A stretch of 53,910 nt of DNA from Planctomycetota bacterium (GCA_029259775.1 JAJDEN010000030.1:1-53910), one strand, 5' to 3'; positions 1 to 8,687 are shown, counted from the first letter of the stretch. A program made the numbers and translations. Notes: a model not told the origin generated them from the letters alone.

Positions 1-1
1 C

Positions 2-64
2 GAGTGGCTCGAGGACATGGGCGTGCGGTTCATGCGGGCGAGCCCGCCCGTGCCACCGGCCTGA
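2..64 (+). CDS. 3' end of a truncated gene, product unknown
   Basis: The frame is open from the window edge and ends at TGA 62-64, giving 20 codons that read EWLEDMGVRFMR then a Pro/Ala-rich end. Codon choice is G/C-ending like the neighbours. The Trp/Phe/acidic pattern looks like a protein C-terminus, but nothing identifies a family. The gene must start upstream of the window. Confidence 0.4.
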   Translation, partial: EWLEDMGVRFMRASPPVPPA

Positions 65-235
65 GGGCGCTGCCCCTTCCGAGACCGAGCCGAGCAGTCC
101 GCCTCCCCGCAACGTTCGTTGCACGTGCTCAGCCGTGAATCGACGCGCGACATTCCTCGTCCCCCACCGCGCGAAGAGTCGGTATGCTCCGCGCCAATTC
201 AGCGCGCCAAAGGGGTGCGCCAAGGGGAGGAAACG

Positions 236-739
236 ATGAGCAAGTTCGTCCACATGGAGCTGCACACGCCGGACGTGAAGGCCTCCAAGGGTTTCTACAA
301 GGGGGTCTTCGGCTGGAAGACCCAGGACATGAAGATGCCTCAGGGTGTCTACACGATGGTGACGGACGCCAACGGCGAGGGCATCGGTGGGATCACTCCG
401 AACCAGCCCGGCACACCGCCGATGTGGCTCGGCTACGTCGGGGTCGACTCGCTCGCGCGCACGGTGAAGAAGATCGAGAAGCGCGGCGGCAAGATCGTGC
501 ACCAGGACGCTGTGCCCGGCATGGGCAAGTTCGCGATCTTCCTCGATCCGCAGGGCGTCGCCTGCGCGGCCTGGGAGGCAGCAGCTCCGCCGAAGGCGGC
601 CAAGAAGACCGCCAAGAAGAAGGCCGCCAAGAAGAAGGCAGCGAAGAAGAGCGCCAAGAAGAAGGCCTCGAAGAAGAAGGCGGCCAAGAAGAAGGCCGCT
701 GCGAAGCCGCCGACCGAGCCGCCCCCCACGACGAGCTGA
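236..739 (+). CDS. VOC (glyoxalase/bleomycin-resistance) domain protein with histone H1-like Lys/Ala tail
   Basis: 167 aa. Start ATG 236 is chosen because AAGGGGAGG lies just upstream and the conserved opening (KFVHMELHTPD) follows directly; the frame is open further upstream but that part is not conserved-looking. Residues about 4-114 form one VOC half-module: beta strand with HMELHTPDV, helix KASKGFYKGVFGW, then a second beta-alpha-beta unit ending FLDPQGVACAAWE. VOC proteins bind a metal or a small ligand, often as dimers; no substrate can be inferred. From about residue 115 the sequence changes to repeats of AAKKK/AKKT/AKKS, then a Pro/Thr end. This tail resembles the C-terminal arm of histone H1 and bacterial H1-like proteins, so nucleic-acid binding is a reasonable inference. 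An unusual fusion; a second H1-like protein lies at 37989-38393. Confidence 0.85.
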   Translation: MSKFVHMELHTPDVKASKGFYKGVFGWKTQDMKMPQGVYTMVTDANGEGIGGITPNQPGTPPMWLGYVGVDSLARTVKKIEKRGGKIVHQDAVPGMGKFAIFLDPQGVACAAWEAAAPPKAAKKTAKKKAAKKKAAKKSAKKKASKKKAAKKKAAAKPPTEPPPTTS

Positions 740-857
740 CGCGCCAAGGCCGGTACGGCCCCGCCCGTCACGCTGGGGCACGCTTCCATTTCTCCGTCGC
801 CAGGGCGGTCGCGGCTACCTTGTCGCTCCATCCGATACCTGCGGGGAGCGCATTCCG

Positions 858-1919
858 ATGAAGATCGAGACGATTGCCCAAGACGGCTACGAACGCGTCG
901 CGAAGTGTGAGGATCCGGAGAGCGGTCTTCGCGCCGTGATCTCCGTCCACGACACGACCCTCGGCCCCGCTCTGGGCGGCCTGCGCATGTGGCCGTACGC
1001 CTCCTGGGACGACGCGATCTTCGACGTGCTGCGCCTCTCCAAGGGCATGACCTACAAGTCCGCCGTCGCCGACACCGGCCTGGGCGGTGGCAAGAGCGTC
1101 ATCATCGGCAACCCCAAGACGGACAAGAGCGAGCAGCTCTTCACCGCCATGGGTCGCTTCGTCGACTCGTTCAACGGCAAGTACATCACCGCGGAAGACG
1201 TCGGTACGAGCGTCGAGGACATGATCCACGTCCGCAAGGGCACGGAGCGCGTCACGGGCCTCCCGCTCGACATGGGCTCCAGCGGCGACCCGTCGCCCTG
1301 GACGGCTCTCGGCACCTTCCGCGGCATGAAGGCCTGCCTCGAGGAGGTCTACGGCGACCCCAGCTTCGAAGGGAAGATGGTCGCGATCCAAGGCTGCGGT
1401 CACGTGGGCGTCTACCTCGCGCGCCTGCTCAAGGAAGCCGGCGCCAAGATGATCCTCGCGGACATCGCGCCCGAGCGCGCCCGCGACCTGGCTGCCGAGG
1501 TCGGCGGCATCGTGGGTGATCCGGCGACGATCCTCGAGGCGGAGTGCGACATCCTCGCCCCCTGCGCGCTCGGTGCGGTCGTCAACGACGAGACGCTGCC
1601 GAACTTCCACACCAAGATCATCGCCGGTGCGGCGAACAACATCCTGCTGCGAGAAGAGCACGGCCAGCGCCTCAAGGAAGCCGGCATCCTCTACGCGCCC
1701 GATTACGTCATCAACGCGGGCGGCATCATCAATGTGTCGATCGAGGTCGAAGGCGCGTACGACGAGGAGCGCGCCCGCGCGAAGGTCGAGAACATCTACC
1801 ACGCGCTCAAGCGCGTCTTCGAGCTGTCGAAGGAGCGCAACCTCAGCACCAACGAGGCGTCGAACCTCGTCGCCGAGGAGCGTCTGCAGGCCGGCCGGGA
1901 GCGCGCCGTCGAAGCCTAG
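858..1919 (+). CDS. ldh: Leucine dehydrogenase (Glu/Leu/Phe/Val dehydrogenase family)
   Basis: 353 aa, usual length for the family. The enzyme oxidatively deaminates branched-chain L-amino acids to 2-oxo acids with NAD+. The substrate-binding block GGLRMWPY is at 40-47; the two active-site lysines known from Bacillus leucine dehydrogenase (about K68 and K80) appear here as MTYK67 and GGGK79. The dinucleotide-binding turn QGCGHVGVYLA follows at about 178-188. GAANNILL and the Asn-Ala-Gly-Gly block near the C-terminus are also family hallmarks. The ATG at 858 follows GGGGAG at a suitable distance. It appears to be a single transcription unit ending at the hairpin at 1945-1968. A valine or phenylalanine dehydrogenase cannot be excluded from sequence alone. 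Confidence 0.9.
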   Translation: MKIETIAQDGYERVAKCEDPESGLRAVISVHDTTLGPALGGLRMWPYASWDDAIFDVLRLSKGMTYKSAVADTGLGGGKSVIIGNPKTDKSEQLFTAMGRFVDSFNGKYITAEDVGTSVEDMIHVRKGTERVTGLPLDMGSSGDPSPWTALGTFRGMKACLEEVYGDPSFEGKMVAIQGCGHVGVYLARLLKEAGAKMILADIAPERARDLAAEVGGIVGDPATILEAECDILAPCALGAVVNDETLPNFHTKIIAGAANNILLREEHGQRLKEAGILYAPDYVINAGGIINVSIEVEGAYDEERARAKVENIYHALKRVFELSKERNLSTNEASNLVAEERLQAGRERAVEA

Positions 1920-1944
1920 CCGAGGCGACCTCGAGTTCATCCGG

Positions 1945-1975
1945 AAGGGCGGCCGCATGGCCGCCCTTCTTTGTT
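1945..1975 (+). terminator. Rho-independent terminator between convergent genes
   Basis: Perfect 10-bp stem AAGGGCGGCC / GGCCGCCCTT with loop GCAT, followed by CTTTGTT. It sits 26 nt after the leucine dehydrogenase stop and just past the stop of the convergent helicase gene, so it could serve both strands (the left arm begins with AA preceded by GG, a weaker tract for the minus strand). Confidence 0.75.
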
Positions 1976-1983
1976 CTGGCGTC

Positions 1984-3978
1984 CTAGATGAACTCATCCG
2001 ACGGGTAACGCTCGATCGGGCACTCGGGCAGGCTGCCCAGGAGGTACCGGCCGTAGGACTTCGTGCTGATGCGGCGGTCGAGGATCGTCACGATGCCGTG
2101 GTCGCTCGTGTGCCGGATCAGGCGGCCGAAGCCCTGCTTGAGACGCAACGCCGCCGTCGGCAGCGAGAGATCCCGGAACGGATCCCCCCCGCGCTCCTTC
2201 AGCCGCTTGCTGCGCGCGACCTGCAGCGGATGCGTCGGCACCTCGAACGGCAGACGCGTGATGATCACGTGCCGAAGCGCGTCCCCGGGCACGTCGACGC
2301 CCTGCCAGAAGGATGCAACGCCGAACAGGACGCCGCCGCTCTCGCGGAACGCATCCAGCAGTGCAGGGCGCTCGAGCTCCTCGCCTTGCACGAGGACCCG
2401 CAGACCGAGCTCAGCGAGCTGGTCCCGGAGCGCGTCGGCTGCGCGCTGCATCCCGCCGCGCGAGGTGAAGAGGACGAACGCGCCGCCGTTCGTACGACGC
2501 ACGGCATCCAGGATCGCCTCCGGCAAGGCGGCCTCGTAGGCCGAGGCCTCGCGCGACGGATCCGGCAGGTCGGCCCGGAGCGCGAGCCGCACCTGGCGGG
2601 CGTAGTCGAACGGGCTCCCGATGAACACCTCGTCGGCCTCCGGGACCCCGAGCCGGCGCCGCAGGAAGTCAAAGGACGCGGGGCGGCCGGCCGTGAGGGT
2701 GGCGCTCGTGAGGATCACGGCGTGATGCGGATCGAAGAGCACCTCCTTGAGCAACGGCCCCACCTCGACGGGCGCGCTGTGAAGCGCCACGCTGCCGCGC
2801 AGGTTCGTTTCGCTCCAGCGCACCTGATCCTCGAGCTCGTCCCGCGCCAGGGCGGCCAAGGCGTCAGCCAGTTGGCGGATGCCACGGGCGCGCGCGCCGA
2901 TCTCGAGTGCCGTCTCGGCGTCGGCGTTGCGCGCGGCCTTCAGCAGGACGGACGCGAGCTCGGCGAGGCGCGGCGAGAGGGCATCGGGCAGATGCGCGCC
3001 CTCGGGCACGAGCGTGGTGCGGTCGCGGTCGCCGGCGAGAAGCCCGCGCGTCTCCTCGAAGAACACGCGCGCCGCACCTCGCGCCGCATCCACCGCATGC
3101 CGGAGGTGGGCTTCGGGATGGCCCGCCAGCAGGCCCGTGCGCCGGCGCGGACTCCACAGGCGGCCGAGGTGGTACTGCACGCCCCCCGCGGAGACCCGCA
3201 GCCCCAGGTGTTCGGCGGCGGTGTCTTCGAGATCGTGGGCCTCGTCGATGATCACGGCATCGATCTCGGGCAGGAAGCCCGTGCCCGTCCGGCGCAGGGC
3301 GAGATCCGCCATGAGCACGTGGTGATTGAGCACGAGCAGCTGAACGGCGTGCGCCTTGCGACGGGAGCGCTGGTAGTGGCAGCCCTCGTAGTGGCGGCAG
3401 GCGCGCCCGAGGCAGTTGCCCTGCTCGGCCTGGACGCTCTCCCACACCGCGCCGAGCGGCTGGAAAGGCAGGTCTTGCCGGCTGCCGTCGGCCGTCGTGC
3501 CCGCCCAGGTACGGATCGCGAGCAGCTGCTCGTTCGCTTCGTCTTCGAAGAGGCTGCCGCCGCCCTCGAGCGCCCGGTGCATGCGCCGTAGGCAGAGGTA
3601 GTTCCCGCGCCCCTTCACGAGGGCGAAGCTGACGTCGAAGGGCAGGGCCTCGGCGAGGAGCGGCAGGTCGCGACGGACGAGCTGCTCCTGCAAGGCGATG
3701 GTGCTCGTCGCGACCGCGACACGGCCGCCGTGCTCCGCGGCCCACTGCAGCGCGGGCACCAGATAGGCGAAGGACTTGCCCACGCCCGTGCCGGCCTCGA
3801 TCATCGCATGACGCCCCGATGACAGAGAGAGCCCAACAGCTTCGGCCATGTCGAGCTGCTGCTGCCTCGGCTCGTAGCCATGCACACCCTCTGAGCGGGC
3901 ACCGAAGGCGCGGGCGACGGCACCGTCACCCGCAAGCAGTCCTGCGGCGGGTTCGGCGGGGGTGGGGTCGGAGATCAA
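1984..3978 (-). CDS. dinG: DinG/XPD-type iron-sulfur ATP-dependent DNA helicase
   Basis: 664 aa. A 5'-3' superfamily 2 helicase that in other bacteria unwinds R-loops, D-loops and forks. Walker A EAGTGVGKS is at 61-69 and the DEAH box IIDEAHDL near 243-250. Four cysteines at about 129, 189, 194 and 200 (NYLC, GNC, RAC, EGC) lie between motifs I and II, exactly where the 4Fe-4S domain of DinG/XPD proteins sits. Downstream SATL, SFWQGVDVPG and the QGFGRLIR block match motifs III, V and VI. No N-terminal exonuclease domain is present, so it is the short DinG form rather than the Gram-positive DinG/CasDinG exonuclease fusion. It is divergent from the EF-hand lipoprotein and convergent with leucine dehydrogenase. 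Confidence 0.9.
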   Translation of the reverse strand: MISDPTPAEPAAGLLAGDGAVARAFGARSEGVHGYEPRQQQLDMAEAVGLSLSSGRHAMIEAGTGVGKSFAYLVPALQWAAEHGGRVAVATSTIALQEQLVRRDLPLLAEALPFDVSFALVKGRGNYLCLRRMHRALEGGGSLFEDEANEQLLAIRTWAGTTADGSRQDLPFQPLGAVWESVQAEQGNCLGRACRHYEGCHYQRSRRKAHAVQLLVLNHHVLMADLALRRTGTGFLPEIDAVIIDEAHDLEDTAAEHLGLRVSAGGVQYHLGRLWSPRRRTGLLAGHPEAHLRHAVDAARGAARVFFEETRGLLAGDRDRTTLVPEGAHLPDALSPRLAELASVLLKAARNADAETALEIGARARGIRQLADALAALARDELEDQVRWSETNLRGSVALHSAPVEVGPLLKEVLFDPHHAVILTSATLTAGRPASFDFLRRRLGVPEADEVFIGSPFDYARQVRLALRADLPDPSREASAYEAALPEAILDAVRRTNGGAFVLFTSRGGMQRAADALRDQLAELGLRVLVQGEELERPALLDAFRESGGVLFGVASFWQGVDVPGDALRHVIITRLPFEVPTHPLQVARSKRLKERGGDPFRDLSLPTAALRLKQGFGRLIRHTSDHGIVTILDRRISTKSYGRYLLGSLPECPIERYPSDEFI

Positions 3979-4081
3979 TGAACGGCTCCCAAGAGGGCTC
4001 CGGATGCTTGTCGCACGGTACGCAGGACCGCTATCCTACGGACCGCGCCCCCGCTGGGGGCTTGGGAGGAGTTCCGTGACC

Positions 4082-4687
4082 ATGAGGCGATCGATCTGGC
4101 TCTGTGCCCTCGCTGCCATCACGCTGCCGGCCTGCTCTAGCAAGATCGGCTCGCCGCTGCCGCTGGCCAAGTCGGAACGCGACAGCGTCGCCGTCCGCCT
4201 CGATCGGGGCGACTGGATGGTCAACCAGCAGACCAAGACCTACAAGGTCATGGCCTCCGGCCAGGCGAACCGCCCGCCGGAACACATCGGCTTCGTCGAG
4301 GAGCGCGAGTACCGCCAGGCTCGCGGCGGCCCGAACTTCCGCATGTTCTCGGTCACGAAGCGCAACCGCAGCCAGCAGATCGGCCACATCGATCAACTCG
4401 GCCGCGCGTACCGCTACGAGCCTCGCCGCAACGGCACGTTTGACAAGGTCGCCATTGGGACCAACTCGCTCGAGCTCAACGTCCAGGCGATCTTCGAGAC
4501 GAACGACGACATCACGTTGCAGGCGGCGAGCAAGCGTCGCCTGGCGTACGAAGCGCTCGACGACAACGGTGACGGCGTACTCCAGCCGGCCGAGGCGCGC
4601 GCCTTCGGCGGCCAGATCGGCGGCGCCGACAGCAACGGCGACGGGATCATCGACTTCGAGGAGTTCGCGGCGGTCGATCCCCTCTAG
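4082..4687 (+). CDS. EF-hand lipoprotein
   Basis: 201 aa. The N-terminus MRRSIWLCALAAITLPAC is a lipoprotein signal with lipobox LPAC, the modified Cys being residue 18. The final 42 residues hold two EF-hand loops: DDNGDGVLQPAE (160-171) and DSNGDGIIDFEE (183-194), each with Asp/Asn at loop positions 1, 3 and 5 and Glu at 12. The middle is of unknown fold. GGGAGGA at 4064-4070 precedes; GTG 4076 is also in frame and nearer to the Shine-Dalgarno, so the start could be two codons earlier. A GCCCCC/GGGGGC hairpin at 4047-4061 abuts the ribosome site. Likely a periplasm-facing calcium-binding lipoprotein; function unknown. Confidence 0.8.
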   Translation: MRRSIWLCALAAITLPACSSKIGSPLPLAKSERDSVAVRLDRGDWMVNQQTKTYKVMASGQANRPPEHIGFVEEREYRQARGGPNFRMFSVTKRNRSQQIGHIDQLGRAYRYEPRRNGTFDKVAIGTNSLELNVQAIFETNDDITLQAASKRRLAYEALDDNGDGVLQPAEARAFGGQIGGADSNGDGIIDFEEFAAVDPL

Positions 4688-4703
4688 GGGCAGATTGCTG
4701 CCC
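4688..4703 (+). terminator. Hairpin after the EF-hand lipoprotein gene (weak terminator candidate)
   Basis: GGGCAG / CTGCCC with loop ATTG begins right after the TAG stop. There is no T tract, so it may be only a transcript-end stabiliser. Confidence 0.3.
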
Positions 4704-4747
4704 TACATGGGGAGCCTGCCTGGGGAGGGCGAGAGCGCGCGGGAACG

Positions 4748-5290
4748 CTAGGCCTTTTCGATCTCGGTCTCTTCCGTGCTCTCCGCGGCCTCGGCGGACG
4801 TCTCGCCGTCGGCTGTGAAGAACGCCTCTTCGGTGTCCGCGTCGAACGCGGGCTCGTCCTCGCCGTAGTCGGCTTCGAGTTCCGCTTCCAGGCCGCGGTC
4901 CGTCGGCGTAGGCGACTCATGCTCCGTGCGCACGGCGTCGGCCCAGAGCAACTCGAGGTCGTAGTGCGCGCGTGCTTCGGGCTCGAAGACGTGCAGCACG
5001 ACATCGACGAAGTCGACACAGATCCAGGAGCCCGCGTCGCCGCCCGAGCGGCTCAGGGGCAGGATGCGGTTCTCACGCTTGAGCTGGGTCGCCGTGTGCT
5101 CGGCGATCGCGCGGTTCTGGCGCGGGCTGCGCCCGGTGCAGATGACCATGGCGTCCATGTACTCGACGAGTTCCCGCACATCGAGCACCACGACGTCCTC
5201 TGCCTTGCGCTCGTGGCAGAGCTCGACCACGCGCGCGAGCAACTCGGCACCGGTGAGATCACGGTCCTCGGGGACGCGGCGGGTGGTCAT
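4748..5290 (-). CDS. rsfS: Ribosomal silencing factor RsfS with long acidic C-terminal tail
   Basis: 180 aa; typical RsfS/Iojap proteins have about 105-130. The core (about 12-118) shows the family pattern: AEDVVVLDVRELVEYMDAMV, then CTGRSPRQNRAIAEH, and GSWICVDFVDVVLHVFEPE near its end. RsfS binds ribosomal protein L14 (uL14) and blocks 30S-50S joining when nutrients are short. Residues about 122-180 are almost entirely Glu/Asp/Ala/Thr, an acidic low-complexity extension. It is last in a leftward run behind the ABC transporter and TPR genes, after an 87-nt gap, so it may have its own promoter. Confidence 0.88.
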   Translation of the reverse strand: MTTRRVPEDRDLTGAELLARVVELCHERKAEDVVVLDVRELVEYMDAMVICTGRSPRQNRAIAEHTATQLKRENRILPLSRSGGDAGSWICVDFVDVVLHVFEPEARAHYDLELLWADAVRTEHESPTPTDRGLEAELEADYGEDEPAFDADTEEAFFTADGETSAEAAESTEETEIEKA

Positions 5291-5377
5291 GGGGGCTCCT
5301 GGTTTCGCGGGCCGATTCCGGCTGCGAACCGGGGAGGGTAGCGCCGTCCCGGCCCCGGAACGAGGAAATGAGGCGCT

Positions 5378-6253
5378 CTAGGGGCCTAGGGCGTCCCGGA
5401 GCAGCCCGACCAACTTGGTGTCGGGCAGCAGGGCGTCGTAGGCGTCGACGGCCTGCAGCGCGGCCTCCCTGGTGCGGGACCCGAGTCGGACCCCCCAGGT
5501 GGCGTGGACCGCCGTCGAGCCGGCCCCCAGCAGATCCGAGAGGGACGTCGCGCTCCCGGCGTCGAGCTGGATCTGCCTGAGGAGGTCGCCCCGCAGCTGC
5601 TCGACCCCCGCCATGTCGACCAGGAGTTGGCCGATCCGCGAGCGGTCGCCCGCCGCCAGGGCCCGACCGGCCTCGTAGGGCGCCAGCAGGGCGTAGCGGA
5701 CGAGGTGCGAGCGCCCGAGGCGCGGCAGCGTCTCGGTGCCCCGCACGGCCTTGTGGAGGTGCTCGAGCGCGACGCGTCCGGCGCCCTGCAGCGCCTTGTC
5801 GATCCGCGGCTCGAGGTCCGGATGGGCCAGCGGCGGATCGAGGATGAGGTTGGCCATGCGCGTATGCAGTTCCCACGCGTCGGGCCTGCGCTGGATCGCG
5901 GCGGCCAACAGCCCGCGCGCCTCCTGCCACCAGCTGAAGCGCTCCTTCACGTCCGGAATCTGCGGCATCAGGTCCTGGATGTAGCTCTCGGCCAGGAACG
6001 CCGTCGCCGCTTCGTTGTGCGGATCGAGCTCGAGGACGGTCTCGTAGAGGGCCGCGGCGTCCTCGACGCGCCCCGCCTTGCGCTGTGATTCCGCGCGCAA
6101 GAAGAGCCCATCGATGATCATCACGCGCACGCCCCCCATCGAGCGACCGAGCGCGGCCGTGACGCCGCCCTCGGCGTCATCCGGCGCGGGACGCGCCCAC
6201 ACAGCCACACCGAGCAGCGCGATGCCGAGCAGGAGTTGCACGGTGCGACTCAT
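5378..6253 (-). CDS. Membrane-anchored TPR protein
   Basis: 291 aa. A hydrophobic N-terminus (about 5-20: VQLLLGIALLGVAVWA) looks like a signal anchor. A TPR pair follows at about 48-95 (GLFLRAESQRKAGRVEDAAA, then YETVLELDPHNEAATAFLAE). The rest is helical without a recognised domain. Its ATG overlaps the TGA of the permease gene by 4 nt (6250-6253), so the two are probably translationally coupled. It may be an accessory subunit of that ABC exporter; this is inferred from position only. Confidence 0.75.
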   Translation of the reverse strand: MSRTVQLLLGIALLGVAVWARPAPDDAEGGVTAALGRSMGGVRVMIIDGLFLRAESQRKAGRVEDAAALYETVLELDPHNEAATAFLAESYIQDLMPQIPDVKERFSWWQEARGLLAAAIQRRPDAWELHTRMANLILDPPLAHPDLEPRIDKALQGAGRVALEHLHKAVRGTETLPRLGRSHLVRYALLAPYEAGRALAAGDRSRIGQLLVDMAGVEQLRGDLLRQIQLDAGSATSLSDLLGAGSTAVHATWGVRLGSRTREAALQAVDAYDALLPDTKLVGLLRDALGP

Positions 6254-7380
6254 GCGTTCCTGCCTTCCGCGAACCGTCGGGGCACGGGCGCGCAGGCCAG
6301 GAACGTCGTGACGACGGCGTAGGCGATCGCCGGCACGACGAGCCCGGCGGACGCAACACCGGGCGCGCGCAGCGCCCCTGCCTCCGAGACGATGTGCAGG
6401 AGCGGCGCGTCCGGCGCGATCCAGGCCACCGCGCGCAGAAGCCCCGGCGCCAGCGACATCAGGCCGTCGGCGTTGAGGTCCCCGGCGAGCGTCGTCAACC
6501 CCTGGCGCGTCGCGCCGAACAGCAGGAGGCAGAACGCCGCGGCGGCCGCGGTCTGCCCGGTCGTCGCGCGCGAGAAGAGCACGGCGAGAGGCGCGACGGC
6601 GCCGGCAAGCAGTCCGAGAAGCAGCCCTGCCCAGGTCAAGGCCAGCAGGGGCGAGCGCGTACCGTCGAGGCGACGAGCGCCCGTCAATCGGAGCCGCACG
6701 CGCTCCGTGTTGAGTCCGAGGCGCACGGACGAGGCACCGGCGGGCACCGTCAAGCGCAGGGGGCCGCGCGCGGAGGCCAGGAGGCTGCCGCCGTCGGCGC
6801 CGGAGGACCAGGTGACCTCGACAATGTCGGCGGGGGCGGCGTTCAGCGCACGGCTGTACAGGGGGCGCACGTCGATCTCGAGCTCGACGTCCGCGTCACG
6901 CCCGTCGAGAGGGATGGGCACCGGCGTGGAGGAGGCTGCGAGCACAGCGCCCTCGGGCAAGGCGACCGGCGTATGGGCTTGGAACGTGGCGTCCGGCCGC
7001 GCCACACCCATCAGCGTGCCGATGAGCAGCCCGCCCGCCCCCCCCATCACCACCGCAAGGCCCCAGGCAGACAGCACGATGGCGAGGCGCCGCTGCCAGC
7101 CGGCGGGAGCCAGGGCCGCGAGCCAGCCCTCACGACCGGAGATGCGGTCTTCGGGCAAGGCGCCGCCCGCGCCGATCGCGAACCCGCTGACGAAGAGCGC
7201 GAGGACGAACAGGCTCCCCAAGGCCGCCAGGCCCGCGCCGCGGGCCGCGTCCGCCGGCAACACCAGCGCCGTGATCAGGCCGAGCACGAAGAGAACCGCG
7301 CCGGCCCGAGCGGCGCGCCCGCGCACGGTGGCGCGCAGGTGCCGCGAGATCAGCGCACGGAGTTCAGGCATCGGGCGCAT
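6250..7380 (-). CDS. ABC-2-like transporter permease subunit
   Basis: 376 aa. About six hydrophobic segments are visible: GAVLFVLGLITALVLP and a second just after it near the N-terminus, a third around residue 95-125 (VVMGGAGGLLIGTLMG), and three near the C-terminus (WAGLLLGLLAGAVAPLAVLF, AAAAAFCLLLFGATRQGL, AGLVVPAIAYAVVTTFLA). Between TM3 and TM4 lies a soluble loop of about 130 residues with beta-strand character. The start overlaps the end of the ATPase gene by 17 nt; ATG 7371 is an alternative start. The pairing with an ABC ATPase and the topology support a permease role, but no family signature fixes the substrate. Confidence 0.7.
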   Translation of the reverse strand: MRPMPELRALISRHLRATVRGRAARAGAVLFVLGLITALVLPADAARGAGLAALGSLFVLALFVSGFAIGAGGALPEDRISGREGWLAALAPAGWQRRLAIVLSAWGLAVVMGGAGGLLIGTLMGVARPDATFQAHTPVALPEGAVLAASSTPVPIPLDGRDADVELEIDVRPLYSRALNAAPADIVEVTWSSGADGGSLLASARGPLRLTVPAGASSVRLGLNTERVRLRLTGARRLDGTRSPLLALTWAGLLLGLLAGAVAPLAVLFSRATTGQTAAAAAFCLLLFGATRQGLTTLAGDLNADGLMSLAPGLLRAVAWIAPDAPLLHIVSEAGALRAPGVASAGLVVPAIAYAVVTTFLACAPVPRRFAEGRNA

Positions 7381-8149
7381 CTCGGAGGCGGCTCGCCACG
7401 ACCGCGTGGCGCATGAGACCGATCAAGGACGGCGAGCTGTCGTCGGCGAGCAACTCCCCCAGCGTCCCTTGCGCCGCCACCTGCCCCTTGGCCAGGACGA
7501 GCGCGCGGTCGCAGGCGCCTTCCGCCGTGACGCGGTCGTGCGTGCTGAGCAGTGCAGCACCGCCCCGCTGCTTGTGTCGATCGAGCAGGTGCAGCATCTC
7601 CTCGCTGCCGAGCGGGTCGAGACCGGACGTGGGTTCGTCGAGCACGAGCAGGTCGGGCTGGTGGACCCATGCGGCGGCCATGGCGAGACGTCGCGCCATC
7701 CCGCGCGAGTACGTGGACAAGCGCTGCTTGCGTGCTTCGGGCGCCAAGCCGACGAGCTCGAGCGCTTCCTCCACGCGCTGCCGCCGGGACCAGCGGCCGC
7801 GCACACCCTGGAGGCGCGCAAACAGGTCGACCGTCTCGCGGCCGGTGAGGGCGCCGAACCGACGCGCCTCCTCCGGCACGTAGCCCGTCCGCGCGCGCGC
7901 CGCCCGGCGACCAGAGGGTCCGCCGAAGACGATCGCGGAGCCGTCGCTCGGCAGCAACGTCCCGAGCACGATCTTGATCGTGGTGCTCTTGCCGCTGCCG
8001 TTGGGACCGAGCAAGCCGAGGCACTCGCCGGCGCGTACGTCGAAGTCGATCCCGCGCAGGGCCGCGACGGCGTCGCTGCCGCGCCCGTAGGTCTTGGCGA
8101 GGCGCGTGGCCTGCACCACGACGGAGGGGGATGACGCGGTGGTGCTCAC
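7364..8149 (-). CDS. ABC transporter ATP-binding protein
   Basis: 261 aa from GTG 8149. Walker A GPNGSGKST is at 48-56, a degenerate signature reads YSRGMARRLAMA (the YSRGM form is typical of ABC-2 exporters), and Walker B is LLVLDEPTSGLDP. The H-loop reads LLSTHD. The GTG start is preferred over the longer open frame (to 8278) because the conserved domain begins a few residues later and the upstream part would overlap the divergent comEA-like gene. With the permease at 6250-7380 and the TPR protein it forms a coupled three-gene exporter unit. Substrate unknown. Confidence 0.85.
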   Translation of the reverse strand: MSTTASSPSVVVQATRLAKTYGRGSDAVAALRGIDFDVRAGECLGLLGPNGSGKSTTIKIVLGTLLPSDGSAIVFGGPSGRRAARARTGYVPEEARRFGALTGRETVDLFARLQGVRGRWSRRQRVEEALELVGLAPEARKQRLSTYSRGMARRLAMAAAWVHQPDLLVLDEPTSGLDPLGSEEMLHLLDRHKQRGGAALLSTHDRVTAEGACDRALVLAKGQVAAQGTLGELLADDSSPSLIGLMRHAVVASRLRDAPDA

Positions 8150-8213
8150 GCTGCCGATTCTACGCGCGGCCGGCGTCGCGTGACCGCCCCCGCCGCTCGC
8201 GCGAGGAGATGGC

Positions 8214-8687
8214 ATGCAGGTTCCCACCTCGACCCGCGCCCGCGCCTGCCTCGCCCACGCCTCCCTCCTCTGCCTCATGGGCGCTGCCCTGGCGTTCGCG
8301 CTGGCCCTCCCTCTGACGCTGGCCCTCCCTCTGACGATGACACCGGCGGGCCCCGCGGGAGGGCGGACGCCTGGGCCGGGGCTGCCCCCGCCGCAGATCG
8401 AGCTACTCCCGCTTCAGATCGAGCTCCTGGAGGCCCCCGCCTGGCAGCTCACCCTGCTTCCGGGCATCGGGCGGGGCCGGGCCTACGCCATCATCGCGCG
8501 CCGCGCCTCGCTGCGCTGTTGGGCGGACCTGCGCCGCGTCCCCGGCATCGGGGCCGGCACGCTGGCGCGAATCACCGGTCCGCTCGCGGGGCTGCACGTG
8601 ACGCTGGCCGGGCGAGCTCCCCCCGGGAGAGCGGCCGGATGGGAGCCTCCCCCGCGGGGCGACGTCAGTACGATGCGTCCCCCGTGA
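8214..8687 (+). CDS. Exported ComEA-like helix-hairpin-helix protein
   Basis: 157 aa. A long hydrophobic signal segment (about 12-42) is followed by a Pro/Gly linker and a helix-hairpin-helix pair: LPGIGRGRAYAII (about 82-94) and VPGIGAGTLARI (about 109-120). This arrangement matches the DNA-binding domain of ComEA, which holds incoming DNA at the membrane during natural transformation, though HhH repeats also occur in other exported proteins. An 18-nt direct duplication at 8301-8336 makes the signal region read LALPLT twice. The stop TGA overlaps the GTG of nadC. ATG 8214 follows GAGGAG. Confidence 0.75.
   Translation: MQVPTSTRARACLAHASLLCLMGAALAFALALPLTLALPLTMTPAGPAGGRTPGPGLPPPQIELLPLQIELLEAPAWQLTLLPGIGRGRAYAIIARRASLRCWADLRRVPGIGAGTLARITGPLAGLHVTLAGRAPPGRAAGWEPPPRGDVSTMRPP
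8301..8336 (+). repeat. 18-nt tandem duplication inside the comEA-like gene
   Basis: Two exact adjacent copies of CTGGCCCTCCCTCTGACG, in frame, in the signal-peptide segment. Confidence 0.9.

Noticed and set aside
1516..3591. Very long rightward open frame opposite the DinG gene
   Set aside because: It is antisense and out of frame with leucine dehydrogenase and DinG, has Arg/Ser/Ala-rich composition with no motifs, and arises from high G+C.
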